49,199 nt of DNA from Vagococcus elongatus (GCF_003987645.1 NZ_NGKA01000020.1:1-49199); one strand, 5' to 3'; shown: positions 1 through 8,047, numbered from the stretch's first letter. Notes: generated from the letters alone by a model not told the origin. Translations and numbers: made by a program.

Positions 1-152
1 TAGTCCTCAGCTTGAATGTATTCCGTTCGTTGGTTTTCCATTAACTGGTTGAATACTGTGGTCAAAATATTTTTAGACACATCATCTTTTACCGAATGTT
101 CTATAATTCTTTGAACCTCTTCGCTTTCCAGTGTAAAATGTACTTGGGTCAT
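1..152 (-). CDS. IS256-family transposase, N-terminal fragment (cut by window edge)
   Basis: Mutator-type DDE transposase that moves the surrounding element. The visible 50 residues begin MTQVHFTLESEEVQRIIEH and continue with the KDDVSKNILTTVFNQLMENQ stretch that is nearly invariant in IS256 transposases. The start ATG at 150-152 has a strong ribosome site (aaggagg) eight bases upstream. The catalytic DDE residues lie beyond the window. The fragment is open to the edge, so the gene may be complete. Confidence 0.85.
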   Translation of the reverse strand, partial: MTQVHFTLESEEVQRIIEHSVKDDVSKNILTTVFNQLMENQRTEYIQAED

Positions 153-225
153 GTAAAGTCCTCCTTGGTATGTTTTAGTGGTTTAAAACATTGTACCGTG
201 AATGGGCTGTTACATGGCCTTTTAT

Positions 226-252
226 CTTTTACACAATTATATGGAATTTATC
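226..252. repeat. IS256-family terminal inverted repeat
   Basis: 27-bp end of the insertion sequence. Read outward to inward on the minus strand it gives GATAAATTCCATATAATTG followed by TGTAAAAG. It matches the remembered consensus of IS256-group ends and marks the exact element boundary. Confidence 0.75.
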
Positions 253-516
253 GATTATATTTATTTACTTGTAAGCACTTCGCCTAAATCAAGGGTCTCA
301 AACTTTATTAGTTATCTTAAAGGAAACTATTCAGTAGGCTTTCAGGTTTAGTATGGTAAAAAAAGGCCTAATCTATAAGTCCTGATTCAATACAAAAAAG
401 TGTGAAATCTTTTTATGGTTTTATTACTTTTTTAGCGATAAAAATAGCGCTTCTTTGTATGATTAAAGTACTAAATATAATCAAACAGGAGTGCTATCTA
501 TATACAAAATTATAAC

Positions 517-1142
517 ATGAATCAAATCACCTTATCGTTGGCTTTAGAAATTTATTTATTAAAAGACGATATCGCTTTTGCAATCAATGAGCCTGTGGAA
601 AATATTCCAGAAACAGTCTTCTTGATTTTCGAACATTTGAATGGGTGCTACTTCTTACTCCCAAAAATGATGTTGAAATTGCTATTGTGTGGTTACAGGC
701 AGTCTGTCTTTTCTGACAGAAAGATTGAAGCTTTTTGGAAAGGCAGGATTTGCTCTAGATAGCTGACACAAGCATATTAACCCATTTTCAGGCTGGTTAA
801 TCATTTTCGTGTTTATCCACACATACAAGTTTTATTAGAAGAATGTTTTATTCAGTTTCGAAACCAATTTTTTTGCAAAACCTCATAGAAACGGGAACCA
901 TTTTTATTGATGGACCTAAGTTAGAAGCCAATGTCAATAAATGTACGTTTTTCTGGAAAAAACTCCAAAATTATGAAGCAAAACTGGCTAAAAAAATCAA
1001 AAGACATTTATCAGCAACTCGTGAAGTAAAAAAACATACCTTCTATTTGTTACGAAAAATTTTCTTCCAGGTACTCAGAGAATTTCGTGAGTTAGAATTT
1101 GAAAGTATCGAACTTTTCTTTGAATGCTTGATTTCTACATGA
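517..1142 (+). pseudogene. IS1182-family transposase relic
   Basis: Decayed transposase. The first part reads MNQITLSLALEIYLLKDDIAF and NEPVENIPETVF, then PKMMLKLLLCGYRQSVFSDRKIE, which is the N-terminal domain of IS1182-type transposases. A stop follows at 760. The next piece (about 795-870) continues in another frame as VNHFRVYPHIQVLLEECFIQFRNQF, again the expected family order. A further shift gives ETGTIFIDGPKLEANVNKCTFFW at 890-960, the catalytic-domain FIDGTKLEAN motif with T changed to P. After about 1142 no transposase sequence is visible, so the C-terminal half is lost. At least two frameshifts and one stop make it non-functional. Confidence 0.8.
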
Positions 1143-1489
1143 TAACAATATAATTGAAGGTCATAGCTTTGAGCATAGAAGTAAATAACTCCTCTAAAAA
1201 AATTTAGAAAAAGTCATTCTTTGCACCAACATTCGACTTTTTAACAAATTAGATTAGATAGAGTTGTAGGAATACTAAAAATTAATGAAACATTGGTGAA
1301 TAAAATTTATTTGAAAGACATCTAACATTCAGTTTGGTAAGAAAATTCAAAGTTAATTTGTCCAAAGAACGTGATTGCAAACAATATAAGCTGCGCGGTA
1401 ACAATATTCTGTATGATAAAAATTTTATTTTTTTATTCCTTTTACGTGATTTTAACTCTGTGAAGTGATATACTAAGTGTTAAAAAGAA
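1143..1489. other. Gene-free stretch after IS relic
   Basis: AT-rich DNA between the transposase relic and the ECF gene. I see no gene. A possible -10 box TATACT lies at about 1469, 30 bases before the downstream ribosome site, with only a weak -35. Confidence 0.4.
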
Positions 1490-1504
1490 ATGAGGAGGAG
1501 CAAG

Positions 1505-2077
1505 ATGTTCGAGTTTAGTAATGTAAAGAAGATGACGTATTCTGCTGTATTAGTAGCCTTAGGGGTTATTATCCCAATGGTTATGCCAATTAAAATCATG
1601 GTTCCGCCTGTATCCTTCACCCTTGCCAGTCATGTGCCTATCTTTTTGTCAATGTTTATTTCCCCGGGAGCAGCGGTGGCTGTTGCCATAGGTACAGGGG
1701 TTGGATTTATGATGACCGCTCCTTTTACGATTGCTTTACGTGCTTTTTCTCACATCATCTTCGCTATTGTTGGTGCTTATTTATTACAACAACGTCCAGA
1801 AATTTTATCAAGTAAGAAGAAAAATACAATGTTTAATTTGGGTATCGGTGCGTTGCACTCCATCGTAGAGATGGCGGTAGTTTTTGCTTTATTTATGACA
1901 AAAAGCATTCCAGATGCTGAGTATTCAAGCGCTTATCTGATCAACATGATGTTGATCCTAGGTGTCGGCGGACTGATTCACAGTATGGTAGATTATTATA
2001 TTGCCTTTTATGTGGCGCAGCGAACAGTCAATATTTTTTCTTTCCCTGCTTTTTTAAGAGTGACAAAAGCAAAATAG
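1505..2077 (+). CDS. ECF transporter S component, probably vitamin (niacin-like) uptake
   Basis: 190-residue integral membrane protein of the energy-coupling-factor substrate-binding (S) type. These bind a vitamin in the membrane and are energised by a shared EcfAA'T module that is not in this window. The sequence is almost entirely hydrophobic helices, with PPVSFTLASHVPIFLSMFIS near residues 34-53 and an RAFSHIIFAIVGA segment near 80. These segments are typical of S components annotated as niacin transporters (NiaX-like), but substrate assignment is inference. ATG at 1505 is chosen because aggagg at 1493-1498 fits it; the upstream ATG at 1490 overlaps that ribosome site. The gene stands alone and is closed by a strong terminator. 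Confidence 0.75.
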   Translation: MFEFSNVKKMTYSAVLVALGVIIPMVMPIKIMVPPVSFTLASHVPIFLSMFISPGAAVAVAIGTGVGFMMTAPFTIALRAFSHIIFAIVGAYLLQQRPEILSSKKKNTMFNLGIGALHSIVEMAVVFALFMTKSIPDAEYSSAYLINMMLILGVGGLIHSMVDYYIAFYVAQRTVNIFSFPAFLRVTKAK

Positions 2078-2082
2078 TTGCC

Positions 2083-2115
2083 AAGACTCCTGAAATGATT
2101 TCAGGAGTCTTTTTC
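2083..2115 (+). terminator. Rho-independent terminator of ECF S gene
   Basis: Perfect 13-bp stem AAGACTCCTGAAA / TTTCAGGAGTCTT with a TGA loop, followed by a short T-run, starting six bases after the stop codon. Confidence 0.9.
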
Positions 2116-2176
2116 AATTTTGAAAGAGGGAATTTTTTCAGGATACGACTTATGATTGAAGTTTTAATTAAACCCC

Positions 2177-2572
2177 TTAACTTAAATTGCTGGAATACTC
2201 TATGTCCCCATCTTTAATGGCTTGGTAATATTTTTGTTTATTTTCAATATATTCCATAGATGCTTGTATCTTTTTCAAATTCTCTTTTAAGTTATTTTCA
2301 GTTTTTTCCAGCATCTTTTGACGCTGAGGAATTGTATCCATCCCTTCAATGCATAGTTGCATATATTTTTTCATGTCTTTAATGGTCATCCCACATTCTT
2401 TCAAACATATGAGTCCATGTATCCAATTTATATCTTTATCATCAAATTTTCTATGATTGTTATGATCTCTTTTATGATTCGGGACTAGCCCTTCCTTACA
2501 ATAATATTTAAGAGTATCATATGTCAGACCAGTCTGCTCGCAAACTTGCTTCATTGTTTTCAAACTATTCAT
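2177..2572 (-). CDS. MerR-family transcriptional regulator
   Basis: 131-residue MerR protein. An N-terminal winged helix-turn-helix (residues 5-75: MKQVCEQTGLTYDTLKYYCKEG, then NNHRKFDDKDINWIHGL) is followed by the long dimerisation helix (about 80-125). There are no conserved cysteines for metal sensing, so it belongs to the broad group next to oxidoreductase genes. It is divergent from an aldo/keto reductase relic. The intergenic promoter has the 19-bp spacer that MerR activators need. Ribosome site gagg precedes the ATG. The gene looks intact although its probable target is broken. Confidence 0.88.
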   Translation of the reverse strand: MNSLKTMKQVCEQTGLTYDTLKYYCKEGLVPNHKRDHNNHRKFDDKDINWIHGLICLKECGMTIKDMKKYMQLCIEGMDTIPQRQKMLEKTENNLKENLKKIQASMEYIENKQKYYQAIKDGDIEYSSNLS

Positions 2573-2611
2573 GTTTTTTCCTCTCTGAAGTGATATTTTT
2601 TCTTTTTCTCC

Positions 2612-2642
2612 TTGACCGGTAGTTACCCCCGTGTTGTATAGT
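2612..2642 (+). promoter_or_regulatory. MerR-type promoter with 19-bp spacer
   Basis: -35 TTGACC (2612-2617) and -10 TATAGT (2637-2642) are separated by exactly 19 bp. This over-long spacing is the hallmark of promoters that MerR proteins bind and twist into activity. It points toward the aldo/keto reductase relic and lies 47 bp upstream of its start. Confidence 0.75.
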
Positions 2643-2688
2643 TTTCATTATAGATGAAATTTCAAAATCATCAAGGAGGGGATATGAT

Positions 2689-3112
2689 ATGAAAAAAATA
2701 GGAATAGCGGTATTGAGATGCCTTCTGTAGGATTTGGTGAAGTGCTTCCTGCGGTGAATCAAATTGAAATCAACCCTTTTTATCAGCAGGACAATGCGCT
2801 TGCCATTAATGAAAACCATGGTGTTCAAGTACAAGGGTGGACACCGTTTGCAGAAGGACAACACGGTATTTTCAACAGCGAAGCCCTACATGAAATAGGT
2901 CATAAATATAATAAGACCGCAGCTCAAGTCATTCTTCGGTGGTTAGTACAAAGAAACATTGTACCGCTTGCAAAAACCATTAATAAAGAACGAATGATTG
3001 AAAATATTAATATATTTGATTTCTCATTATCCAGTGATAATATGGCAAAAATCAAATTGCTGGATACAAATAGAAGTTAATTTTTCAATCATCAACCCCG
3101 GAAGCTGTAGAG
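2689..3112 (+). pseudogene. Aldo/keto reductase, internally deleted remnant
   Basis: NADPH-dependent aldo/keto reductase relic. It begins with a good ribosome site (aaggagggg, 2673-2681) and MKK. The motif GIEMPSVGFG then appears in another frame and jumps directly to EVLPAVNQIEINPFYQQ, a segment that lies about 130 residues later in intact enzymes, so the central barrel with the catalytic Tyr/Lys is missing. The C-terminal cofactor part is visible (GWTPFAEGQ; KTAAQVILRWLVQRNIVPLAKT; ERMIENINIFDF). A TAA stop at 3078 interrupts the tail, and the same frame continues FFNHQPRKL to 3112. Internal deletion, frameshift and nonsense change all argue for a dead gene. Confidence 0.85.
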
Positions 3113-3152
3113 ATGATAGCTTCACTGGTAAGAAATGTTTAGGAGGTATTTT

Positions 3153-3731
3153 ATGAAAACAATCTATTTAATTCGGCATGGTCAGACGCTTTTCAACCAG
3201 CAAAAAAAAATACAAGGATTTTGTGATTCACCTCTGACTGAATTGGGAAGAGAACAAGCAATAATAGCCAAAAAACATATAGAAGAATTAGGTATGGTTT
3301 TTGATGATGCGTATTGCTCAACTTCGGAAAGAGCTGTCGACACTTTGGAGTTGATAACTGACACTCCTTACACTCGTGTGAAGGACCTTCGAGAATGGAA
3401 TTTTGGCAGACTTGAGGCAGAGGGTGAACATTTGAATCCGCCTTTGCCTTACCGGGATTTTTTTGTACAATTTGGAGGGGAGGATGAATTTGACTTTCGT
3501 GGCCGAATCAGCAAAGCAATCATGAACATAGTCACAAACTCTAATGGGGAAAATATTATCATTGTTTCTCATGGGGCAGCTATTGCACAGTTTTATAGAG
3601 TTTGGGAAGATTACAGTGAGGTCAAGCGTCAAAGAAAAATCCAAAATTGTTCGATTTTTAAGTATCATTTCGCAGACAATGAATTTGTTTTGCAGGAAAT
3701 TATCAATCATGATTTTAGTGAAATAGAATAA
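3153..3731 (+). CDS. Histidine phosphatase family protein (phosphoglycerate-mutase-like)
   Basis: 192-residue phosphatase of the histidine-phosphatase superfamily. The N-terminal RHG motif (YLIRHGQTLFN) supplies the phosphohistidine and binding Arg. YCSTSERAVDTLELI holds the second Arg, REWNFGRLEAE the acid, and IIIVSHGAAIAQF the second catalytic His. Such proteins act on small phosphorylated substrates, and true substrates are rarely predictable. ATG 3153 has aggagg six bases upstream, while a more upstream start would lack one. It stands alone between the reductase relic and the MutS2-like leader. Confidence 0.88.
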   Translation: MKTIYLIRHGQTLFNQQKKIQGFCDSPLTELGREQAIIAKKHIEELGMVFDDAYCSTSERAVDTLELITDTPYTRVKDLREWNFGRLEAEGEHLNPPLPYRDFFVQFGGEDEFDFRGRISKAIMNIVTNSNGENIIIVSHGAAIAQFYRVWEDYSEVKRQRKIQNCSIFKYHFADNEFVLQEIINHDFSEIE

Positions 3732-3956
3732 GTTAAATGACTAGAAGCTCTGGTAACAAATTGGCAAATTGGAAGCTTCTAGTTATTTGTCTTGTTTAAC
3801 GGTCATAAATTTATGCTCTGATTGTTTAATAAACAGATGGCAGACACAGTTTTTTTGTTTCTATTTCTTTTTAAACGGTCTGAATTCAGCACTCAAAAAG
3901 GGCAGCTGCATATTTATTATCTCCAGACTTTATTTACCAAATATTATGTACAAGAA
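3732..3956. other. Gene-free stretch before MutS2-like leader
   Basis: Non-coding DNA. The segment AGAAGCTCTGG (3742) is partly repeated in reverse around 3770 (GGAAGCTTCTAG) and may form a weak terminator for the phosphatase gene. No gene is seen. Confidence 0.35.
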
Positions 3957-3985
3957 TTGATTTCTTCGCAGTAAACTGCTACACT
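3957..3985 (+). promoter_or_regulatory. Sigma-A-like promoter of MutS2-like gene
   Basis: -35 TTGATT (3957-3962), 17-bp spacer, -10 TACACT (3980-3985). A start near 3992 would give an approximately 260-nt 5' leader before the coding region. Confidence 0.55.
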
Positions 3986-4031
3986 ATCTTCGAATAGTAT
4001 CAAATCAAATTATAGTAAATGAGGGAATTTT

Positions 4032-4052
4032 GTGAGTGTTCTAAGTATCTAG
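4032..4052 (+). CDS. Possible leader peptide MSVLSI
   Basis: GTG-initiated six-codon frame six bases after gaggg. Its last codons and stop overlap the first arm of the leader hairpin, so a ribosome stalled here would open that arm. A longer overlapping frame (ATG 4019 to stop 4081, 20 residues) lacks a ribosome site. Existence of the peptide is unproven. Confidence 0.35.
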   Translation: MSVLSI

Positions 4053-4168
4053 TTTTTATGGCAAGTAAAATGACAGCTTAGTCTGGGTTTATTTAGCTTG
4101 CCTGCCAATAGATACTTTCTCACAGAATGTTTATTTGCAAACAAGTTCTGATGATTCAGATTGTTTAC

Positions 4169-4200
4169 AAGACGGCAGTGGGAAACTGCCGTCTTTTTTT
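4169..4200 (+). terminator. Intrinsic terminator inside the MutS2-like leader
   Basis: Stem AAGACGGCAGT / ACTGCCGTCTT with a short loop and seven Ts, only 55 bp upstream of the start codon and downstream of a promoter. No gene ends here on the plus strand, so it fits an attenuator better than an end-of-gene terminator. Confidence 0.85.
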
Positions 4201-4254
4201 GATACTGTTCAATTGAGAGAAAGTATCTTGATTTGAAATGTAAAGGAGAAAAAA

Positions 4255-6159
4255 ATGAATCAAGATACAATAGAAAAAACAGAATTTATAAAAATAATAG
4301 AAGAACTAAAAACCCTGACAATGAGTCCTTTCGGTAAAAAGAAGGTAGAAGAACTTAAACCGAGCACCAATTTAAGAGTGGTTCAGATGAGATTGGCAGA
4401 AACGGAAGAAGCTAGACGTTTGCTGGATGGAAATCTACATGTGCCGTTTATGGGGTTGACTAACATAGATTATCTTACGGAACAAGTTTCCAAAGGTTTT
4501 GTGCTTAATCCCGAGGAATTGGTTCAATATGCCGATTTTTTAAGAAGCTGCCGCCTTATAAAAGATTTTTTTAAGAAACATCAGGCTTACGTCTCTAATC
4601 TCAGTGCTTATAGCACAACATTGGGGACATTTCCTGAAGTTGAGGATGAAATCAATAAAATGATTCAGCGTTCCCAAGTATCTGCTGACTATCATCGCGA
4701 GTTAAGAAGAATCCGGAAAAAAATTCAGGAGACAGAGTCGGAGATAGAAAAGACGTTACAAAAATTTTTAAGGAATCCTAATCATAGTAAGAAAATCCAG
4801 GAATTTATAGTTGTAAAAAAACAAGAGAGGTTTACTATACCTATAAAAGCCAGTTATAAAAATCAGCTGAATGGTTCTATTGTCGAAGAATCCAAACGAG
4901 GGACCACAGCGTTTATCGAACCGTCCATGGTAGCTAAACTAAATGACAAGCTTTTTGATTTAAAGGTGGCAGAAAGTGCTGAAGTTTATCAAATTTTAGC
5001 AGGATTAACGGGGATGATTGCGGAGCACCTGTCAGCCATCAAAGAAAATATCGAAATCATTGGAGAGTTTGATGTGATTTTTGCAAGGGCAAAATATAGT
5101 CGTCAAATACAAGGTATTACACCCAAACTCAATCAAGAGAGCAAGATTGTTCTATGTGAGGCAGAACATCCTTTACTGACCGATCCGGTGCCGCTGACTC
5201 TTGCTGTGGGGAAAGATTTCCGCGGATTAACAATCACAGGGCCTAACGCAGGGGGGAAGACAATTGTACTAAAAACTGTGGCTTTACTCACGCTCCAAAC
5301 GATGACAGGACTACAAATCAAAGCTAAATCGGGAACAGAAATCGCCATTTTTGATCAGATTTTTGTCGATATCGGAGATCATCAGAGTATCGAAAATGCT
5401 TTAAGTACTTTTTCTGGTCATATGAAAAAATTGGCAATGATTGCACATGAAACCAAGGGAAATAGCTTGCTTTTACTTGATGAAATCGGCAGCGGGACGG
5501 ACCCGAAAGAGGGTGCTGCTTTGGCAATTGCGATGATGGAGGACTTTTATTCTAAAGGAAGCATTTTAATTGCCACGACCCACTATGGTGAAATCAAACG
5601 GTTTTCAGAACTTCATCCCGATTTTGAGACTGCTGCTATGTCTTTTGACTCAGAGACATTGGCTCCAAAATATCAGTTGCAGATGGGGGAAGTGGGGACG
5701 AGTAATGCCTTTTGGATTGCAGAGAAAATGCATCTTCCCTCGAAAGTAATTAAAAAAGCCCAAAAATACGAACAGTCAGGGGCATATGATTTAGAGAAAA
5801 AAATATTTTCCAGAAAAAATAAGTCAAATGAGACTTTACAAAATACCAAAAAAAGTTTCTTTCATAAAGGAGATAAAATTTACTCTTCCCAACATAAGAC
5901 TCACGGACTGGTTTTCGAAGATGACCAAATAAGTGAGACGATTATTGTTAGTATTAATAAGGAGTTGCTGACGGTCAGTCGACAGCGGGTTACCTTAACG
6001 ATGGTGCGTGAAGCTCTCTATCCGGCAGGGTACGATTATGATAGTTTGTTTGATGATTATCAGGAACGAAAACTAATGAAGGATTTGCTGCGGGGGGCTA
6101 AAAAAGCCCATAATATTTTAGACAAACAGGCTCAGGAAAGAAAAAACAAACGTTCTTAA
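4255..6159 (+). CDS. MutS2-like ATPase lacking the Smr domain
   Basis: 634-residue MutS2-family ABC-type ATPase. The N-terminal core and clamp region (about 1-290) is helical with a coiled coil near 135-185. The ATPase domain carries Walker A GPNAGGKT (about 330), the ENALSTFSGHM stretch, Walker B LLLLDEIGSGTDP and the following IATTHYGEIK. Canonical MutS2 is about 780 residues and ends in an Smr endonuclease domain. Here the protein stops after a short KOW-like/linker region (GDKIYSSQHKTHGLVFEDD) and a basic tail, with no Smr motif. It is therefore probably a paralogue, not the housekeeping MutS2. MutS2 proteins bind branched DNA and, in Bacillus, collided ribosomes. The attenuator-like leader favours a translation-stress role, by inference. 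Ribosome site aaggag is seven bases before ATG. Confidence 0.85.
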   Translation: MNQDTIEKTEFIKIIEELKTLTMSPFGKKKVEELKPSTNLRVVQMRLAETEEARRLLDGNLHVPFMGLTNIDYLTEQVSKGFVLNPEELVQYADFLRSCRLIKDFFKKHQAYVSNLSAYSTTLGTFPEVEDEINKMIQRSQVSADYHRELRRIRKKIQETESEIEKTLQKFLRNPNHSKKIQEFIVVKKQERFTIPIKASYKNQLNGSIVEESKRGTTAFIEPSMVAKLNDKLFDLKVAESAEVYQILAGLTGMIAEHLSAIKENIEIIGEFDVIFARAKYSRQIQGITPKLNQESKIVLCEAEHPLLTDPVPLTLAVGKDFRGLTITGPNAGGKTIVLKTVALLTLQTMTGLQIKAKSGTEIAIFDQIFVDIGDHQSIENALSTFSGHMKKLAMIAHETKGNSLLLLDEIGSGTDPKEGAALAIAMMEDFYSKGSILIATTHYGEIKRFSELHPDFETAAMSFDSETLAPKYQLQMGEVGTSNAFWIAEKMHLPSKVIKKAQKYEQSGAYDLEKKIFSRKNKSNETLQNTKKSFFHKGDKIYSSQHKTHGLVFEDDQISETIIVSINKELLTVSRQRVTLTMVREALYPAGYDYDSLFDDYQERKLMKDLLRGAKKAHNILDKQAQERKNKRS

Positions 6160-6171
6160 GAATAAAGCGAC

Positions 6172-6210
6172 ATTCCCTCTAAGAGAGATTTCCTAGAGGG
6201 AATAATTATT
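6172..6210 (+). terminator. Terminator-like hairpin after MutS2-like gene
   Basis: Stem ATTCCCTCTA / TAGAGGGAAT (6172-6181, 6194-6203) followed by an AT-rich tail. It lies between two convergent genes and may serve both. Confidence 0.6.
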
Positions 6211-6216
6211 GATTGA

Positions 6217-6630
6217 CTAACGAATAACAAGGACATTGCAAGGGCATTGATTGATCACATGTGACGTCGTTGACCCGATGATAACACGTTTGATACCATG
6301 TTTGCTGGTAGCTCCCATAACCACTAAGTCAACTTTTTTCTTCTCTGCTAATTCAACAAGTTTGTCCTTTGGATTGCCTCTCATGACGACTATTTCAATT
6401 TTTTCTTCTGGCAATCCTTTGATTTTTTGCTGAATAATGCTGTAGGCTTCCTGTTCTTCCTCAATAATTTTAGGGTCATCCGGATAATACTCAATGAGCG
6501 GGTCTAAAACCTGAGCGATAGTTACCTTGCCATCTGCTAATTCCGCTAAAAAAAGACTGTGTTCGAGTGCTTTTTCAGACTGTACTGAACCATCAAATGC
6601 AATTAGAATATGTTGATAGGCTTCCTTCAT
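6217..6630 (-). CDS. Universal stress protein (UspA family)
   Basis: 137-residue single-domain UspA protein. It starts ILIAFDGSVQSEKALEHS, the beta1/alpha1 nucleotide-contact region. It ends VVMGATSKHGIKRVIIGST, which corresponds to the ATP-binding G-x-G-9x-G-S/T signature; the second Gly of the usual motif is Ser here, and the C-terminal GS is kept. A role in general stress survival is typical; ATP binding is likely but unproven. Ribosome site aggagg precedes the ATG. It converges on the MutS2-like gene and is divergent from the fructokinase. Confidence 0.9.
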   Translation of the reverse strand: MKEAYQHILIAFDGSVQSEKALEHSLFLAELADGKVTIAQVLDPLIEYYPDDPKIIEEEQEAYSIIQQKIKGLPEEKIEIVVMRGNPKDKLVELAEKKKVDLVVMGATSKHGIKRVIIGSTTSHVINQCPCNVLVIR

Positions 6631-6843
6631 GTGTTATCGCCTCCTATTGTAACTTAATTTTAGCATTCGTATCCTTAACTGTAAAGAAACGTAGATTTGC
6701 TATAGGATATTTTCAACAAAACCAGTATACTAAAGATAGCAAATTAATTTCAATAAAATAGATGATCCGTATGTTATTGAAAAAACAAGTGCAATTTTTG
6801 AACAAATGATAAAAATTGAGACAGGAATAAGGAGGCAAAATAA

Positions 6844-7713
6844 ATGTTTGGTGCAATTGAGGCAGGGGGAACAAAGTTTGTTTGTGCAGTCAGCGATGAA
6901 AAACTAGAAATCATCGAAAAGGTGAGTATCCCGACGGAAACACCCGATGTGACCATGGCAGCAGTGTTTGGTTTTTTTGATCAGTACGAGCTGAAAAGTA
7001 TGGGGGTAGGTTCTTTTGGTCCAATCGATGTCAATGAGAAGTCAGACACGTATGGTTATATTACTTCTACACCTAAAATCAAATGGCAAAATTATAACTT
7101 TTTAGGTGCGCTCAAGACACGCTACGGGGTGCCTATCGCTTGGACGACAGATGTCAATGCCGCCGCTTACGGTGAATTGACCTACGGGGCAGGAAAAGGA
7201 AAGCAAAGTTGTATTTATTTAACAATCGGGACTGGAGTCGGCGGAGGTGGTGTGGTCAATGGTCAACTGCTGCAAGGCTTTGGTCATCCAGAGATGGGAC
7301 ATATCCGAGTGACTCGTTTAGAAGGGGATACTTTTTCAGGAGTTTGTCCTTACCATGGAGATTGTGTGGAAGGCTTGGTGTCTGGTCCGGCATTGGAAAA
7401 GCGAACAGGCCAAAAGGGGCAGACATTGGCAGAAGATGATCCCGTATGGAAAATCCAAGCTAATTATATCGCTCAGGCATTGATGAACTACACTCTTGTT
7501 TTATCACCGGAAGCAATAATTTTAGGCGGCGGTGTTATGCAGCAGGCACATCTGTTTTCTTTAATTCATGAAGAATTCGAGAAAGTGATCAATGGCTATG
7601 TGAGCTATCCTGAATTGGATAAGTATATTCTGCCTACTGGTTTAGGAAGTAACAGCGGTATTATCGGCTGCCTTCAGTTAGCTAAAGAAAAATTAGAGTC
7701 TCTTTCAAATTAA
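6844..7713 (+). CDS. scrK: ROK-family fructokinase
   Basis: 289-residue sugar kinase that phosphorylates fructose (and possibly mannose) with ATP in the cytoplasm. ROK features are the phosphate-binding GAIEAGGTKF at the N-terminus, TTDVNAAAYGE with the catalytic Asp, LTIGTGVGGGGV, the substrate motif GHPEMGHI and the zinc site H..C-PYH-GDC around residues 155-180. The length fits the ScrK/GmuE group. Ribosome site aaggagg is seven bases before ATG. No sucrose genes are adjacent, so it acts as a stand-alone kinase. Confidence 0.9.
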   Translation: MFGAIEAGGTKFVCAVSDEKLEIIEKVSIPTETPDVTMAAVFGFFDQYELKSMGVGSFGPIDVNEKSDTYGYITSTPKIKWQNYNFLGALKTRYGVPIAWTTDVNAAAYGELTYGAGKGKQSCIYLTIGTGVGGGGVVNGQLLQGFGHPEMGHIRVTRLEGDTFSGVCPYHGDCVEGLVSGPALEKRTGQKGQTLAEDDPVWKIQANYIAQALMNYTLVLSPEAIILGGGVMQQAHLFSLIHEEFEKVINGYVSYPELDKYILPTGLGSNSGIIGCLQLAKEKLESLSN

Positions 7714-7734
7714 TAATAGGCTGCAAAGTCAAAA

Positions 7735-7760
7735 AAAAAACGGGTTAATCCCCGTTTTTT
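7735..7760. terminator. Bidirectional terminator between fructokinase and small ORF
   Basis: Stem AAAAAACGGG / CCCGTTTTTT with a six-base loop. The stop codon of the minus-strand 56-residue gene lies in the loop, so the hairpin overlaps its 3' end. Confidence 0.85.
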
Positions 7761-7915
7761 TCTTTGGCTTTTTTCTCTAACTGGATGAATTTTTCTGCTT
7801 CTTCTTCAGCGATTTTACTTCTGCGATCGATTTCATCTTGATCGATATCAATATCTAAGATAAATTCAGAAAGCTTCTTTTCTAATTCATCCGTTTTTGT
7901 ATATTTGATTGCCAT
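7745..7915 (-). CDS. Small acidic helical protein, 56 residues, unknown function
   Basis: Short cytoplasmic protein starting MAIKYTKTDELEKKLSEF, rich in Glu, Asp and Lys, and predicted helical (EEEAEKFIQLEKKAKEK). The start is supported by aggagg seven bases upstream, and the stop lies inside the shared terminator. Similar short Glu/Lys-rich proteins are common in lactobacilli and enterococci but have no assigned role. Good ribosome site, codon-like composition and terminator placement make it a likely real gene. Confidence 0.7.
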   Translation of the reverse strand: MAIKYTKTDELEKKLSEFILDIDIDQDEIDRRSKIAEEEAEKFIQLEKKAKEKNGD

Positions 7916-8047
7916 GGAATATCCTCCTAATGCTTTGCTTGACTCTACTATATCATTTTATTAGGAGACTTGTATTGTTTTAAACATTACAAATCGGTTT
8001 AAGATGACTAAATTTTTGTTTGTGGGATATCACTGGTAAAAAAAGGA

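Larger units (their letters stand above)
1..252 (-). mobile_element. IS256-family insertion sequence, terminal part
   Basis: The window opens inside an insertion sequence read on the minus strand. It holds the first 50 codons of the transposase and about 75 bp of non-coding end. The outer end is a terminal inverted repeat at 226-252, which on the minus strand begins GATAAATTCCATATAATTG, the typical IS256-group terminus. The other end lies outside the window, so intactness and target duplication cannot be judged. Position 253 is directly followed by the relic of a different element. Confidence 0.85.
4019..4254 (+). promoter_or_regulatory. Structured leader, candidate ribosome-dependent attenuator
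   Basis: The leader contains, in order: a ribosome site (gaggg, 4021-4025) and a 6-codon frame (4032-4052); AAGTATCTA (4043-4051), able to pair with TAGATACTT (4109-4117); a nested stem GGCAAGTAAA (4060-4069) with TTTA/CTTGCC (4092-4102); an imperfect hairpin 4135-4170; an intrinsic terminator 4169-4200; and GAGAAAGTATCT (4217-4228), a perfect complement of AGATACTTTCTC (4110-4121). Thus 4109-4121 can pair either with the leader frame or with a downstream copy. CTGCC at 4102-4106 can also pair with GGCAG of the terminator arm. The parts are seen directly; the switching mechanism is inferred. Confidence 0.6.

Noticed and set aside
2565-2864. Minus-strand frame overlapping the MerR gene start and the reductase relic
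   Set aside because: Runs antisense through the MerR-type promoter and the reductase remnant; no start context and no protein-like pattern.
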